This document shows positions 17,504-26,191 of a DNA stretch of 64,000 nucleotides, piece after piece. Source of the DNA: Chloroflexota bacterium (lineage in GTDB: Bacteria > Chloroflexota > Chloroflexia > Chloroflexales > Herpetosiphonaceae); NCBI GenBank assembly GCA_020161265.1, contig JAIUOC010000004.1, forward strand, positions 62,001 through 126,000. The letters run 5' to 3'. A program made the position numbers and the translations under genes. How positions within the stretch are numbered: position 1 is the first letter of the stretch; each line of letters opens with the position of its first letter. Below the pieces are notes generated by a model. The model searched no databases and had not been told where the DNA came from. It saw only the letters and a list, made by a program, of their open reading frames with translations.

Positions 17504-18662
17504 GATCTTGCTCCTTGCCCAACCACTGAGCCGAGGCCGAACGCCGCAACCGAATCCGCTCACCACGCCAAACAATCGTATCATCGCCCAGCAACCCCCA
17601 CAGCATCAGCAAGGGATCAAGCAACGCACCAATGATACTCAGTGGCCAAGCCCACCATGGCGCTTTGGTTTGGCAATAGCGCCGAATTTGCCAACCCTGC
17701 AAGCTCAATTGCGCCAATAAACATGCCACCAGCCAAGGCCATAGTTTTGGCTGGCGCATGCGTGCCAAGGCTAAAATTGTGGGAATCGGCTGGGCAAGGC
17801 TGGTCAAACTGGTCACAAATTGGTCGTGCTGGCTTAGATGAGGCAACATCAGAACACGAGGAATCGTAAACCAACGCTGCATTTGCTGAAGATAGGCTGG
17901 TAAATTTACAAAATAATTATCGACCTGATAGATTAATGGCGTTTGCAGATTGCGCAGACCATGGGCCTGCACCCGCCGCGCTAACTCATGATCATCATCA
18001 ATTCGCCCTTGCATGCCACTAAACCCGCCAATTTGTTCAAAAATATGGCGTTGCAAAGCAAATTGATGCCCAGTAATTGTGTATGGCTCGGTCAAAGCTG
18101 CCAAGCCGATATAGCTGGGCAAGGCGTTAGCGTTAACAAAATTGCTCATCAACGCCGACGGTAAATTGCGCCAATTCACATAGCAAGCCAAACCAAACAT
18201 TGCCCCAACCTGCGGCTGGAACAAATAGGGTAGGCCTTGGCTCAAGCCATCAACGGGCAAGCTGACATCATCATCAATAAACCACAGCACCTCAGAGTTG
18301 GCTTGGGCTAGCGCAGCTTGCAATTTAACCAACTTCGAAGCGCGTTGGCCCCAATCTGGCGCAACTTGGATAATGGTAATGCGCTGCTCAGAATGTTTTT
18401 TCTGTAAAGCAGAACACACTGCTAATGTTTGACTATCAGCTTGATCGACAATCCAATAATGTTGAAGTTGGCCTGCATAGCGCAAATCGAGACGCTGTTG
18501 CAAGGTTTTGGCTAAATCAAACACCCCGTGGGTTAATGGCTGAATCAGATCAATACTTGGCCAATGCTTGGGTGCTGGCGGTTTGGGTTTAGCAAAAAAC
18601 CGTCGAATCACCAGCCAACGCCAACAGCGATCAAGCAGATAGCACCAAGCCAACCAACGCAT
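17496..18662 (-). CDS. Membrane GT2/GT21-type glycosyltransferase, copy 1 of a tandem pair
   Basis: 388 residues with the same architecture as its downstream neighbour: N-terminal anchor, WFIDDDVSLP, RIDDDHELARRV, QMQRW, then hydrophobic C-terminal segments and an IVWRG motif. All three acidic/aromatic motifs of the GT21-like group are intact, so both copies should be active, possibly adding successive sugars or using different lipids. The ATG overlaps the TGA of the hydrolase gene (TGATG), which indicates translational coupling within a four-gene operon led by the histidine kinase. Confidence 0.82.
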   Translation of the reverse strand: MRWLAWCYLLDRCWRWLVIRRFFAKPKPPAPKHWPSIDLIQPLTHGVFDLAKTLQQRLDLRYAGQLQHYWIVDQADSQTLAVCSALQKKHSEQRITIIQVAPDWGQRASKLVKLQAALAQANSEVLWFIDDDVSLPVDGLSQGLPYLFQPQVGAMFGLACYVNWRNLPSALMSNFVNANALPSYIGLAALTEPYTITGHQFALQRHIFEQIGGFSGMQGRIDDDHELARRVQAHGLRNLQTPLIYQVDNYFVNLPAYLQQMQRWFTIPRVLMLPHLSQHDQFVTSLTSLAQPIPTILALARMRQPKLWPWLVACLLAQLSLQGWQIRRYCQTKAPWWAWPLSIIGALLDPLLMLWGLLGDDTIVWRGERIRLRRSASAQWLGKEQDHD

Positions 18663-19498
18663 CAGGCAACCTCAATCCAAGCCAAAGCCCAATCAATATA
18701 CTGATCAATTTGCGCTAACGAGGCACAATGTTGGGCGTGAACCATGAGTTGGTAGCTGGCAGCTGGATAATATTGGCGCAACAACTGTTGATCGCGCTGC
18801 CCAAACAAACTATCGTTTTCAGCCACAATTATTGCCAACTTGCCATGCCAGCGGGCCGCACCCAAATGCCAATCAAGCTCACGCCACCAGCCCAACAAGC
18901 TCAGATAATCGTGGCGCTGCAAATGGTGAATATTGTGGTGCAAGCGCTCGGCCCAAAATGGCCGCAAGCTAGCAGCCATCGGCTGCAAAAATTGCTGTGT
19001 ACCATGCCAAAACAAGCGCCGCACTAAGCCCAACGGCAAGATCGCGACCAACGGTTGGAGCAGGGTCAGCCAAATCCAACGGGTTCGGCGCGGCACACCT
19101 GTATCGGAAAGCAGCAAACCCAAGGCCAACTGCGGGCGATAATGCAAAACCGCTTGGGCGATCAAGCCGCTATACGAGCCAGCTACAATCCAAGCCGCCT
19201 TAACTTGCAAATGCTCAAATAGGGCTTGTAGATTTTTGGCCAAATCAGCGAGCTTACGAATCGTGTTAGGATAGGTCAGGCTAATCACCCGAAAGCGTTG
19301 ATGGCAACGGGCCAGCCAACGAAAGGCCAAATCGGCGCGAGCCAAACCACCAGGCAAAATCAATAGGGCAGGCAAATCGCCGCCAGTATCACAAAACTCC
19401 CATTCGTGGCCGTTGATGGTTACGTGCTGAAGTGGATAACGCTCAAGCATAGCCTGATAGCAACCTTGGCAATCGTCAGCAGTTATGAGATGTTGCAT
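18662..19498 (-). CDS. Alpha/beta hydrolase
   Basis: About 278 residues of alpha/beta hydrolase fold. The nucleophile elbow is AGSYS (within VAGSYSGLIAQ), the acid is probably the Asp in AENDSLF and the base the His in HAQHCASL. The oxyanion loop region reads LPGGLARAD. The start at 19498 is favoured by a GGAG 8 bases upstream; a longer version from 19522 would overlap the kinase stop. The substrate is unknown, but its place between a sensor kinase and two lipid glycosyltransferases suggests an acyl or lipid ester. Confidence 0.8.
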   Translation of the reverse strand: MQHLITADDCQGCYQAMLERYPLQHVTINGHEWEFCDTGGDLPALLILPGGLARADLAFRWLARCHQRFRVISLTYPNTIRKLADLAKNLQALFEHLQVKAAWIVAGSYSGLIAQAVLHYRPQLALGLLLSDTGVPRRTRWIWLTLLQPLVAILPLGLVRRLFWHGTQQFLQPMAASLRPFWAERLHHNIHHLQRHDYLSLLGWWRELDWHLGAARWHGKLAIIVAENDSLFGQRDQQLLRQYYPAASYQLMVHAQHCASLAQIDQYIDWALAWIEVA

Positions 19499-19514
19499 CA
19501 AAACGGCTCCAGCA

Positions 19515-20915
19515 TTACCCATCAATTGGCAATCTTAATTGAATATGGGCACCTTGCTCACTGGGAATCAGCAGAGCTTCGCCACCATGAGCACGCAAAA
19601 TCGTGCGGACAATGGCTAAGCCTAAGCCTGAGCCACCTTCAGCGCCACGCACTCCCCGCTCCCAAATCGCCTCGCACAAAGCCGTCGGAATTCCTTCGCC
19701 AGTATCTTGCACATCAATCACCACCTGATCAGCGGTCAAACTGACGCGCATGCTAATTTGGCCGCCAGGTGGGGTGGCCCGCAAAGCATTATCAAACAAA
19801 TTTAATAAAGCCTGCTTCAAGCGATCACGATCGGCCTCGACTGCAATTGGGCGCGGCGGAACTTGGGCCAATAATTCAACCCCGCTCCGCTGCGCCCGCC
19901 CACTCAAATTCTGCACCAACTCGTGGATCATCGCACCAAGATCAAGGGTTTGTTTGGGGCCAAGGGTTAGGCTTGGTTGGGCATCGCTGCGCAAAAGCTC
20001 ATCGGCTAAACGGGCCAAACGGGCAATTTCGGCCTGCATTGCGCGAATCGATTGAGCTTGTTCATCGGCGTTCTCGGAATCCTCGATATTTTCCAAGTAG
20101 CCGCCCAAGGCCATCATTGGCGTGCGCAATTCATGCGAAACATCACGGTAAAAGCGCCGCTGAGCCTCAGATTGCTGCTCGATCCGCGATAAACGCTCGG
20201 CCAATTGGTCGGTCATGGTGTTGATTGAACGTGCTAATTGCACAAATTCAGCGGGGCCGCGTTCAAGTGCCCGCTCAGTCAAATCGCCATTGGCCACTTG
20301 CTCAGCCGTTTCACGCAATTGGCCAATCATCCGAGCCAACCAACGAGCCACCAACGAAGAGCCTAAAAAGGCCGCCGCAAAAGCCAAACCAATCGAAATA
20401 AACACAAAACGAATCAACACCCGCAACAAGCGATCTTCATCTTCGACGCTTTGCGAAACCTCGATTACCCCCACAACTTTTTGCTGCCAACGCACTTGGC
20501 CCGCCACATAGCGCCGACCACGAGTTTCGGCCACAAACACCGTTGGAATGCTGGTCACAAATTGACTGGCGGCAGCACGGCTGGGAAAAGCCGAGTTTGA
20601 GCCATTGGCTCCAAAAATCTGGCCAGCACTACCAAATACCCGAATCGCACCATCACCACTCCCAACTGGCCGACTCAACAAAATATTACTGGCTGATTGC
20701 AAATCGCCATCGCTGGCAATCAATTGCTCAGCAAAGGCCACATACAATTCAAGCTGATTATTTAATTCTAAGCTGCGGCGATCGGCTTCGCTGATACGGA
20801 CACCCAGCAGAATAATCAATGCAATTAATGCCAATGGCAAGACACTGACCGCCACCATCGTGATTGTGAGGCGGACGGCCAAGGCTACAATTTTTGGGCG
20901 TTTAAATTTCTTCAT
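19515..20915 (-). CDS. Membrane sensor histidine kinase without adjacent regulator
   Basis: 466 residues. Two transmembrane helices flank an extracellular sensor of about 130 residues, then HAMP, the HisKA dimerisation box DVSHELRTP with the phospho-accepting His near residue 261, and a HATPase domain with N-box NLFDNALRATP, DTGEGIP and GSGLGLAIV. It heads an operon with a hydrolase and two glycosyltransferases, but no response regulator is nearby, so its partner must lie elsewhere. It is divergent from the pseudokinase-vWA gene. Confidence 0.9.
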   Translation of the reverse strand: MKKFKRPKIVALAVRLTITMVAVSVLPLALIALIILLGVRISEADRRSLELNNQLELYVAFAEQLIASDGDLQSASNILLSRPVGSGDGAIRVFGSAGQIFGANGSNSAFPSRAAASQFVTSIPTVFVAETRGRRYVAGQVRWQQKVVGVIEVSQSVEDEDRLLRVLIRFVFISIGLAFAAAFLGSSLVARWLARMIGQLRETAEQVANGDLTERALERGPAEFVQLARSINTMTDQLAERLSRIEQQSEAQRRFYRDVSHELRTPMMALGGYLENIEDSENADEQAQSIRAMQAEIARLARLADELLRSDAQPSLTLGPKQTLDLGAMIHELVQNLSGRAQRSGVELLAQVPPRPIAVEADRDRLKQALLNLFDNALRATPPGGQISMRVSLTADQVVIDVQDTGEGIPTALCEAIWERGVRGAEGGSGLGLAIVRTILRAHGGEALLIPSEQGAHIQLRLPIDG

Positions 20916-20951
20916 AAGCGTATTATCGCATAGCTAGGGGCTTGCATAGCA

Positions 20952-20960
20952 TGATATAAT
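20952..20960 (+). promoter_or_regulatory. Extended -10 promoter of the pseudokinase-vWA gene
   Basis: TGATATAAT at 20952-20960 is a TG-n extended -10 with a perfect TATAAT. No good -35 lies 17 bases upstream, which fits an extended -10 promoter. It would give a leader of about 50 nt. Confidence 0.5.
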
Positions 20961-21016
20961 CGCCTTTGAGAAAAAATCTCCCCTGATACGAAATAAATGT
21001 AGAAAGTGTAGAGGCA

Positions 21017-22756
21017 ATGTCTACGTTAACCTACCCATCGCTGCCCTCGCCATTTGAAATGATTGGCCCTTGTGGCAAGCAATCAACCCATCGTCGTTTT
21101 TTTATGGCCAAAAAATCGGGTATTCCGCACCTTGTTTGGTGGGAAAGCCGCATTCCTGATGCCTTGCGCAAACAACAAATGGTTGTTCAAATTGCCGACC
21201 AAGCGGGCAGTGAAGTAGCGATTTTAGATGTGCAGTCGTTGACGCTCCAACAACTATTGGATACAGCCGGAAGTTTGCCAGCGCAGGTTGCGGCCCAATA
21301 TGCCTTGGGCTTAATTGAAACTGCTGAATTTAATCATCGCCAACGCACCGCGCTTACTGCCAGCAATCAGTATGGGCCAAGCCTGCTTGACCTTGGTTCG
21401 CAAGGCACAATCGTGCCAAAAATTGATCCCAGTGCTGGACAAAAAGCTGGGCCGATTCCAGCCCAACTCTTGCCAATCAACGAACAGCCCAGCCCTCAAT
21501 GCGATATCTACTACATCGGAGCATTGATCGCCTGGATGCTTAGTGGTCAATTTGCTCCAGCAGGTAACCCTTTGGCAATGCTACCAGCGATTGATGGCAC
21601 ATTACGCAGCATTTTGCAACGAGCTACAGCCGCTAATCCCAGCCAACGCCCAAGCGCCCAAGACCTTGGTCAGCAAATCCAAGATTGGTTGTCGGGCAAA
21701 GTTACCCCAGTTGCCAAAAAGAAACCTTCCCACTTGAAGTGGCTGGCGGGCGCAATCGCAACTGCAGCAATTATGTGGGGGGTAATCTATGTTTTGTCGC
21801 GCCGCGATACCGTACCAAATACCACGTTTGGAACAGCCGAAGCAAACGGCGAAACTACCGATTTTAACCAAGGCAATACGGGCGACGGTTTGGTACAGCT
21901 AGAAGATATCGATGGGGTGGAAATTAATCGGATTGATGATACTCGCTTCCCCGAAATCGATATGTACTTGAGCATCATGCGCCCAACTGGCGTGGTAACT
22001 GATGTGCCGCGCCAAAATGTGAATGTCTTTCAAAATAATAACCCGATCGAAGGTTTTTCGTGGGTCAATCTCTCGCGGGTCAAAGATCCGCTCAATATTA
22101 TGTTGGTGATGGATACTAGCGGGAGCATGGGGCCAAGCAAAGAGGGATTAACCGATGGCGGCCTCGATGCAGCTAAAATTGCAGCCCTCGATTTCCTCGA
22201 TCATCTGCCCTCAAATGCCAATGTTGGCTTGATTCACTTTGGCACATTGGTGACGGTTGACCATTCACTGACCGAGGATCTTGAAGCAGTGCGCCAAAGT
22301 ATCACCGAGCTTAAACCCGAAGGTCAAACCGCAATCTACGATGCACTGGCAATTAGCTATACCCAATTGCGCCGTGCCAAAGGCCAAACCTTCATCGTCT
22401 TGATTTCCGATGGCGCTGATACTGCCAGCAAGGGCGATAATTACGACAGCATCGTAACCAAAGCCAATAAAGCCAAAATTCCAACCTACATCATCGGCCT
22501 CACCAGCCCTGAATTTGATGGTAAATTGTTGGAAGATTTGCAGCGCGATACCAAAGCCATGATCTACCAAACCCCTTCAAAAGAGCAACTTAGCAGCTTT
22601 TATGGTGAAGTCGCCGAAGAGGTTTCTGGCCAATATCGTGCCAGCTTCAACATTCCTGATACCTATAAAACTGGCGATGAAATTATGCTCAAGGTCGAGG
22701 TCAATGCTGGTGATGGCCGCTTAGTCACCAAAGAACGCAAGTACATTCATCCTTAA
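21017..22756 (+). CDS. Pseudokinase - transmembrane - vWA domain protein
   Basis: 579 residues in three parts. Residues about 15-230 keep the outline of a Ser/Thr kinase C-lobe (SLLDLGSQG at the DFG position, CDIYYIGALIAWMLSG, ATAANPSQRPSAQDL) but lack a glycine loop, the VAIK lysine and any HRD loop, so it is a pseudokinase. A transmembrane helix follows at about 241-263. The outer part carries a von Willebrand A domain with an intact MIDAS, MDTSGSMG near residue 365. The design suggests a catalytically dead cytoplasmic module coupled to an extracellular metal-dependent adhesion or ligand-binding domain. The ATG at 21017 has AGAGG upstream. Confidence 0.85.
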   Translation: MSTLTYPSLPSPFEMIGPCGKQSTHRRFFMAKKSGIPHLVWWESRIPDALRKQQMVVQIADQAGSEVAILDVQSLTLQQLLDTAGSLPAQVAAQYALGLIETAEFNHRQRTALTASNQYGPSLLDLGSQGTIVPKIDPSAGQKAGPIPAQLLPINEQPSPQCDIYYIGALIAWMLSGQFAPAGNPLAMLPAIDGTLRSILQRATAANPSQRPSAQDLGQQIQDWLSGKVTPVAKKKPSHLKWLAGAIATAAIMWGVIYVLSRRDTVPNTTFGTAEANGETTDFNQGNTGDGLVQLEDIDGVEINRIDDTRFPEIDMYLSIMRPTGVVTDVPRQNVNVFQNNNPIEGFSWVNLSRVKDPLNIMLVMDTSGSMGPSKEGLTDGGLDAAKIAALDFLDHLPSNANVGLIHFGTLVTVDHSLTEDLEAVRQSITELKPEGQTAIYDALAISYTQLRRAKGQTFIVLISDGADTASKGDNYDSIVTKANKAKIPTYIIGLTSPEFDGKLLEDLQRDTKAMIYQTPSKEQLSSFYGEVAEEVSGQYRASFNIPDTYKTGDEIMLKVEVNAGDGRLVTKERKYIHP

Positions 22757-22780
22757 TCCTTAATCACCAACCAAGTATCT

Positions 22781-22811
22781 ATCGCAGCATCGCTAAGGTG
22801 CTGCGATTTTT
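22781..22811 (+). terminator. Rho-independent terminator of the pseudokinase-vWA gene
   Basis: Perfect 9-bp stem ATCGCAGCA/TGCTGCGAT with a 9-nt loop followed by TTTT, 25 bases after the stop. Confidence 0.85.
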
Positions 22812-22867
22812 GATCGGCTTAAACTTATGCTACAGTGCAGGCCACAATCAACACAGCGAGAACACGT

Positions 22868-23770
22868 ATGTTGGATTTACAAAAATTACGGATGTTTGTG
22901 GCAGCGGCTCAAAGTCGCAATTTTACCCGTGCTGCCGAGCAACTTGACCTAACTCAACCGACCGTGAGCCAGCAAATTCAAACCCTTGAGCGCGAATTAG
23001 GTGTTAGTTTATTCGAGCGGCTAAGCCGTGGAATTGAGCTAACAGCGGCTGGGCGGGCACTCTTGCCGCATGCCGAGCAAATGATCGCCCTCGAACGGAT
23101 TGCTGAGCAAGCGGTGCGGGCCGCCGCTGGTCAAAGCGAACGTACCTTGCTCTTAGGCGTTGGCAATACCTTGGCAACCTATGCCCTGCCCGATTTGCTG
23201 CAACGCTTCAACTGGGAACACCCTGCGTTTGTGGTGCATATTGGCACTGGCAACACTGAACAATTGCTGGCTCAAGTCATTTCGGGCGAGTTTGAATTGG
23301 CCATGGTTGGCTCGCCAATTGTGCATACTCAATTGATTATTATGCCGTTTTTGACGACTGAATTGGTCGTGATTGTCAGCCCTGATGACCCATGGGCACG
23401 CTTAAAACAAATTAACATCGAGGCCTTGCACGGGCGACGCATGCTCTTGCGCGAGGAAGGCTCAGCCTTGCAAGCCAGCGTCAGCGAATTGCTCAATGCC
23501 CAGCAAATTCGCCCCAAACAGCCAATTGTGCTAGGCAATTTAGAGGCGATCAAGCGGTCGGTTGAGGTTGGCTTGGGCATCGCCTTAGTGCCAGCCATGG
23601 CCGTGCGGCGCGAAGTGGCGGCTGGGCGTTTGCGCCAAATTCATTTAGCCAATGTACCAACCCGCCGCGTTTATAACGTCGTGCATCATCGTGACCGCCA
23701 TATTACCAATGCCGCTCAACTATTTCTTGACCTTTTGCGCAAACCCTTGGGTCCTGATACTAACGAATGA
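22868..23770 (+). CDS. LysR-family transcriptional regulator
   Basis: About 300 residues. The N-terminal winged helix-turn-helix is classic (FVAAAQSRNFTRAAEQLDLTQPTVSQQIQTLE), followed by the effector-binding type 2 periplasmic fold. LysR proteins are usually activators that respond to a small co-inducer and often regulate a divergent neighbour, but no divergent gene lies here. The start at 22868 (MLDLQKLRMF) fits the family N-terminus; the longer frame to 22835 adds an unlikely MQATINTARTR. The target is unknown. Confidence 0.9.
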   Translation: MLDLQKLRMFVAAAQSRNFTRAAEQLDLTQPTVSQQIQTLERELGVSLFERLSRGIELTAAGRALLPHAEQMIALERIAEQAVRAAAGQSERTLLLGVGNTLATYALPDLLQRFNWEHPAFVVHIGTGNTEQLLAQVISGEFELAMVGSPIVHTQLIIMPFLTTELVVIVSPDDPWARLKQINIEALHGRRMLLREEGSALQASVSELLNAQQIRPKQPIVLGNLEAIKRSVEVGLGIALVPAMAVRREVAAGRLRQIHLANVPTRRVYNVVHHRDRHITNAAQLFLDLLRKPLGPDTNE

Positions 23771-23854
23771 GCGGTTGATATGCTATGATATGGGCTATTG
23801 CTTCCGACCACCTTTTGGAGCAGAACCCGTTATGGGCGTGGGGGAATGGCCTGC

Positions 23855-24442
23855 ATGACCGATGCAGAACGACAATGGGTTAGCGCCGCCAAAGATGGCG
23901 ACGTTGAAGCCTTCAATCAATTAGTGCGGATGTACGAAGGGCGAGTCTATGGCTTGGCGTATCGTATGCTTGGCGATAGCGATAGCGCCGCCGATGTAGC
24001 CCAAGATACCTTTATCTCAGCATTTAAGGCGATCAAGCGTTTTCGCGAAGGCTCGTTTGCCGCTTGGCTGCTGCGCATCGCCACTAATGCTTGCTACGAT
24101 GTGTTGCGAGCACAAAAACGCCGCCGTACCACCTCGATGGATCAATTGCTCGCTGGCGATGATGATAGTCCAGGCGAGCAATTCGAGGACCAATCGTTGC
24201 CGCTCGATCAGCATATGATCAATCGCGAGTTGCAGGCAGCGATTCAAGCAGGCTTAGCAACCTTGCCTGAAGATCAACGCGCAGTCTTAATTATGTGTGA
24301 TATTCAAGGCTTTGCCTACGAAGAAATCGCGGCGGCTACTGATACCCAACTGGGGACGGTCAAATCGCGGCTCAGTCGCGCACGGGCAAAGTTACGCGAT
24401 TATCTTAAAAGTCGGGAACTTTTGCCAACTGCCGAACGTTAA
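23855..24442 (+). CDS. ECF RNA polymerase sigma factor (SigE/SigW-like)
   Basis: About 195 residues with sigma region 2 (FNQLVRMYEGRVYGLAYRML, DAADVAQDTFISAFKAI-like) and region 4 (LPEDQRAVLIMCDIQGFAYEEIA, GTVKSRLSRARAKLRDYL) and no region 1 or 3. This is the ECF group that directs core polymerase to stress or envelope promoters. The start at 23855 is preferred for Shine-Dalgarno spacing; 23846 is possible. The following gene, 30 bases on, encodes a membrane protein with anti-sigma features, so the two probably form a sigma/anti-sigma pair. Confidence 0.93.
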   Translation: MTDAERQWVSAAKDGDVEAFNQLVRMYEGRVYGLAYRMLGDSDSAADVAQDTFISAFKAIKRFREGSFAAWLLRIATNACYDVLRAQKRRRTTSMDQLLAGDDDSPGEQFEDQSLPLDQHMINRELQAAIQAGLATLPEDQRAVLIMCDIQGFAYEEIAAATDTQLGTVKSRLSRARAKLRDYLKSRELLPTAER

Positions 24443-24472
24443 GCTTGATATGACTACACAAGTGGGTATGCA

Positions 24473-25345
24473 ATGACACCAATATCTGAACAACAACAAG
24501 AACTTCTTTCGGCAGCCCTTGATGGTCAGCTTAGCGCCGCCGAGCAAGCTCAACTGGATCAACAGCTTGAGCACGACCATGGTTTAGCTGCGGAATTTGC
24601 CGAGTTGCGCTCGATGCAGGCGTTGTTGCAAGAACTCCCGCCTGTTCGTCCACCCCGCAGTTTCACCCTCGATCCAGCAATCCATGCACCCAAACGCAGC
24701 TTCTGGCTCGGCGGTTGGATGCGTTGGGTCGGTGTGGTTGGGGCATTCGCCTTAATGCTCACGGTTGGCTTGCAACTGACGAATCAATCTGAACAATCAA
24801 TGACCATGGCTCCAGTTGCTGAGATGGCTAACCCTGAAACTGCCAATGGGGTTTCAGATCGCATGGCAACTCAAAATAGTAACACGAGTGCTGACGCCCC
24901 ACCGATGGGTAGTGGCCCAGCCGATCCAGGCCAACCAACTACGGCTACCACCGAAGATACAGCACTGATGCAGCAACCAACTGAGCCGATGGTTGGTGGT
25001 GCAGCTCCAGCGATGATTGAGGGTTATCCAACACCCATGGCCTATAGCTCGCTCCCAATCAGCGATACTGCTGATATGGCCCGCATGAGCGCCGAGCAAG
25101 CCACCGCTTTGGCTGGTAGTCCCTTGAATAGCCCGCTGATTGATCAAAATGGTACGTCATCGCCCGATACGCTCGATTTGGAGCAACCAGTGCTCAAGGA
25201 GCAAACACCAACCGCTCAGCCTGTGCCAATCGCGATTGCTGAGCCTGAACCATCATTATTGCTCTGGTTTAGCATCGCCTTAGTGCTGGGCATTGGCTTG
25301 GCCGCAGGCTTGGTCTATTGGATCAAATACTTCAAACAGCCCTAA
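24473..25345 (+). CDS. Probable membrane anti-sigma factor
   Basis: 290 residues. The N-terminal 60 residues form a small helical domain (LLSAALDGQLSAAEQAQLDQQ) resembling anti-sigma domains that clamp ECF sigma factors, but without the HxxxCxxC zinc site. There are two hydrophobic helices, near 80-97 and 262-282, separated by about 165 residues of Pro/Thr/Met-rich low-complexity sequence that would be extracytoplasmic. Membrane release by regulated proteolysis is the usual mode for the family; here it is inference from position and shape. It is translated right after the sigma gene. Confidence 0.75.
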   Translation: MTPISEQQQELLSAALDGQLSAAEQAQLDQQLEHDHGLAAEFAELRSMQALLQELPPVRPPRSFTLDPAIHAPKRSFWLGGWMRWVGVVGAFALMLTVGLQLTNQSEQSMTMAPVAEMANPETANGVSDRMATQNSNTSADAPPMGSGPADPGQPTTATTEDTALMQQPTEPMVGGAAPAMIEGYPTPMAYSSLPISDTADMARMSAEQATALAGSPLNSPLIDQNGTSSPDTLDLEQPVLKEQTPTAQPVPIAIAEPEPSLLLWFSIALVLGIGLAAGLVYWIKYFKQP

Positions 25346-25346
25346 A

Positions 25347-25949
25347 TCACCACGGCTGCCCTTGCGCTTCGGCTTGGGCAGCCGTAATAAATTGGCGCAA
25401 CACTGCAATTCTCGCTTGCGCCAGTTGTTGCGAATTGGACAAACGCAGCTGGCTCGGCAAATGCTCCAGATTATGTTCTAAGGTCGCCAAAGCTTGCTCA
25501 AAGGTTTGATATCGAGTATCGCGCCCAACTTTGCTGACAATTCGTAAGATTGCTACCGCCCCTAGTTGCTCCAATATATCAGCATCGCGCAATAAAGTTG
25601 CTTCAATACTTGTTGGCGTTTGCTGTGGGCTATGTTGGGCAATCGCTGTCAACACTGCCTCAATTTTTTCTGGCGGAAACTGCCATTGCTGCAATAAGGC
25701 GGGCACTTTTTCCAAGGCATAAGCCACATTATCCCAAACCGCCAATGCCTCAGGCTCAGCCGGACGATGGCCGATAAATACACCCAAATCGTGCAACCAA
25801 GCCGCAGCATACACCACATCATCATCATAGCTCAGGCCTTGGCCGATGGTCGAAATTAATTGATACAAACGCGGCTGATGGCTATACTTATCGATTGGCA
25901 AAGCCTGTTCACGAATATAGTGCCGAATCTGAGCACGAAAATCTGACAT
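25347..25949 (-). CDS. HD-domain phosphohydrolase
   Basis: About 200 residues with the HD signature: His in YSHQPRLYQLI, AAAWLHDLGVFIGH (HD pair) and a later Asp in LLRDADILEQLG. These ligate one or two metals in phosphohydrolases acting on nucleotides. The start at 25949 (MSDFRAQIRH) has a GGTGAG site; the longer frame to 26057 is not supported. It converges with the anti-sigma gene with only one base between the stop codons. Confidence 0.85.
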   Translation of the reverse strand: MSDFRAQIRHYIREQALPIDKYSHQPRLYQLISTIGQGLSYDDDVVYAAAWLHDLGVFIGHRPAEPEALAVWDNVAYALEKVPALLQQWQFPPEKIEAVLTAIAQHSPQQTPTSIEATLLRDADILEQLGAVAILRIVSKVGRDTRYQTFEQALATLEHNLEHLPSQLRLSNSQQLAQARIAVLRQFITAAQAEAQGQPW

Positions 25950-26126
25950 ACAACTCACCTTTGGAGCAACACCACAGGCTGCCATTTTACCCGACAAACC
26001 CAACCTACAATTGACCCAGAAGTCCCCCTTGTAGATCCTACTTTTGAGAATTGACATAAACGTGCTATCACGGGTACACTACAGCGACCACTCAACCATG
26101 AACCAATTGTTGCTGGCAATACCGCG

Positions 26127-26155
26127 TTGCCGAGCTTTAGGCGGTATGGTATAGT
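26127..26155 (+). promoter_or_regulatory. Putative sigma-70 promoter of the alpha/beta hydrolase operon
   Basis: TTGCCG at 26127-26132, a 17-base spacer and TATAGT at 26150-26155, about 37 bases before the start codon. Confidence 0.5.
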
Positions 26156-26191
26156 TTGGTTGACAGCAGTCTGCAACGTGAGAGCATCACC

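Noticed and set aside
21017-22756. Active Ser/Thr kinase
   Set aside because: Glycine loop, VAIK lysine and HRD loop are absent, so catalysis is unlikely.
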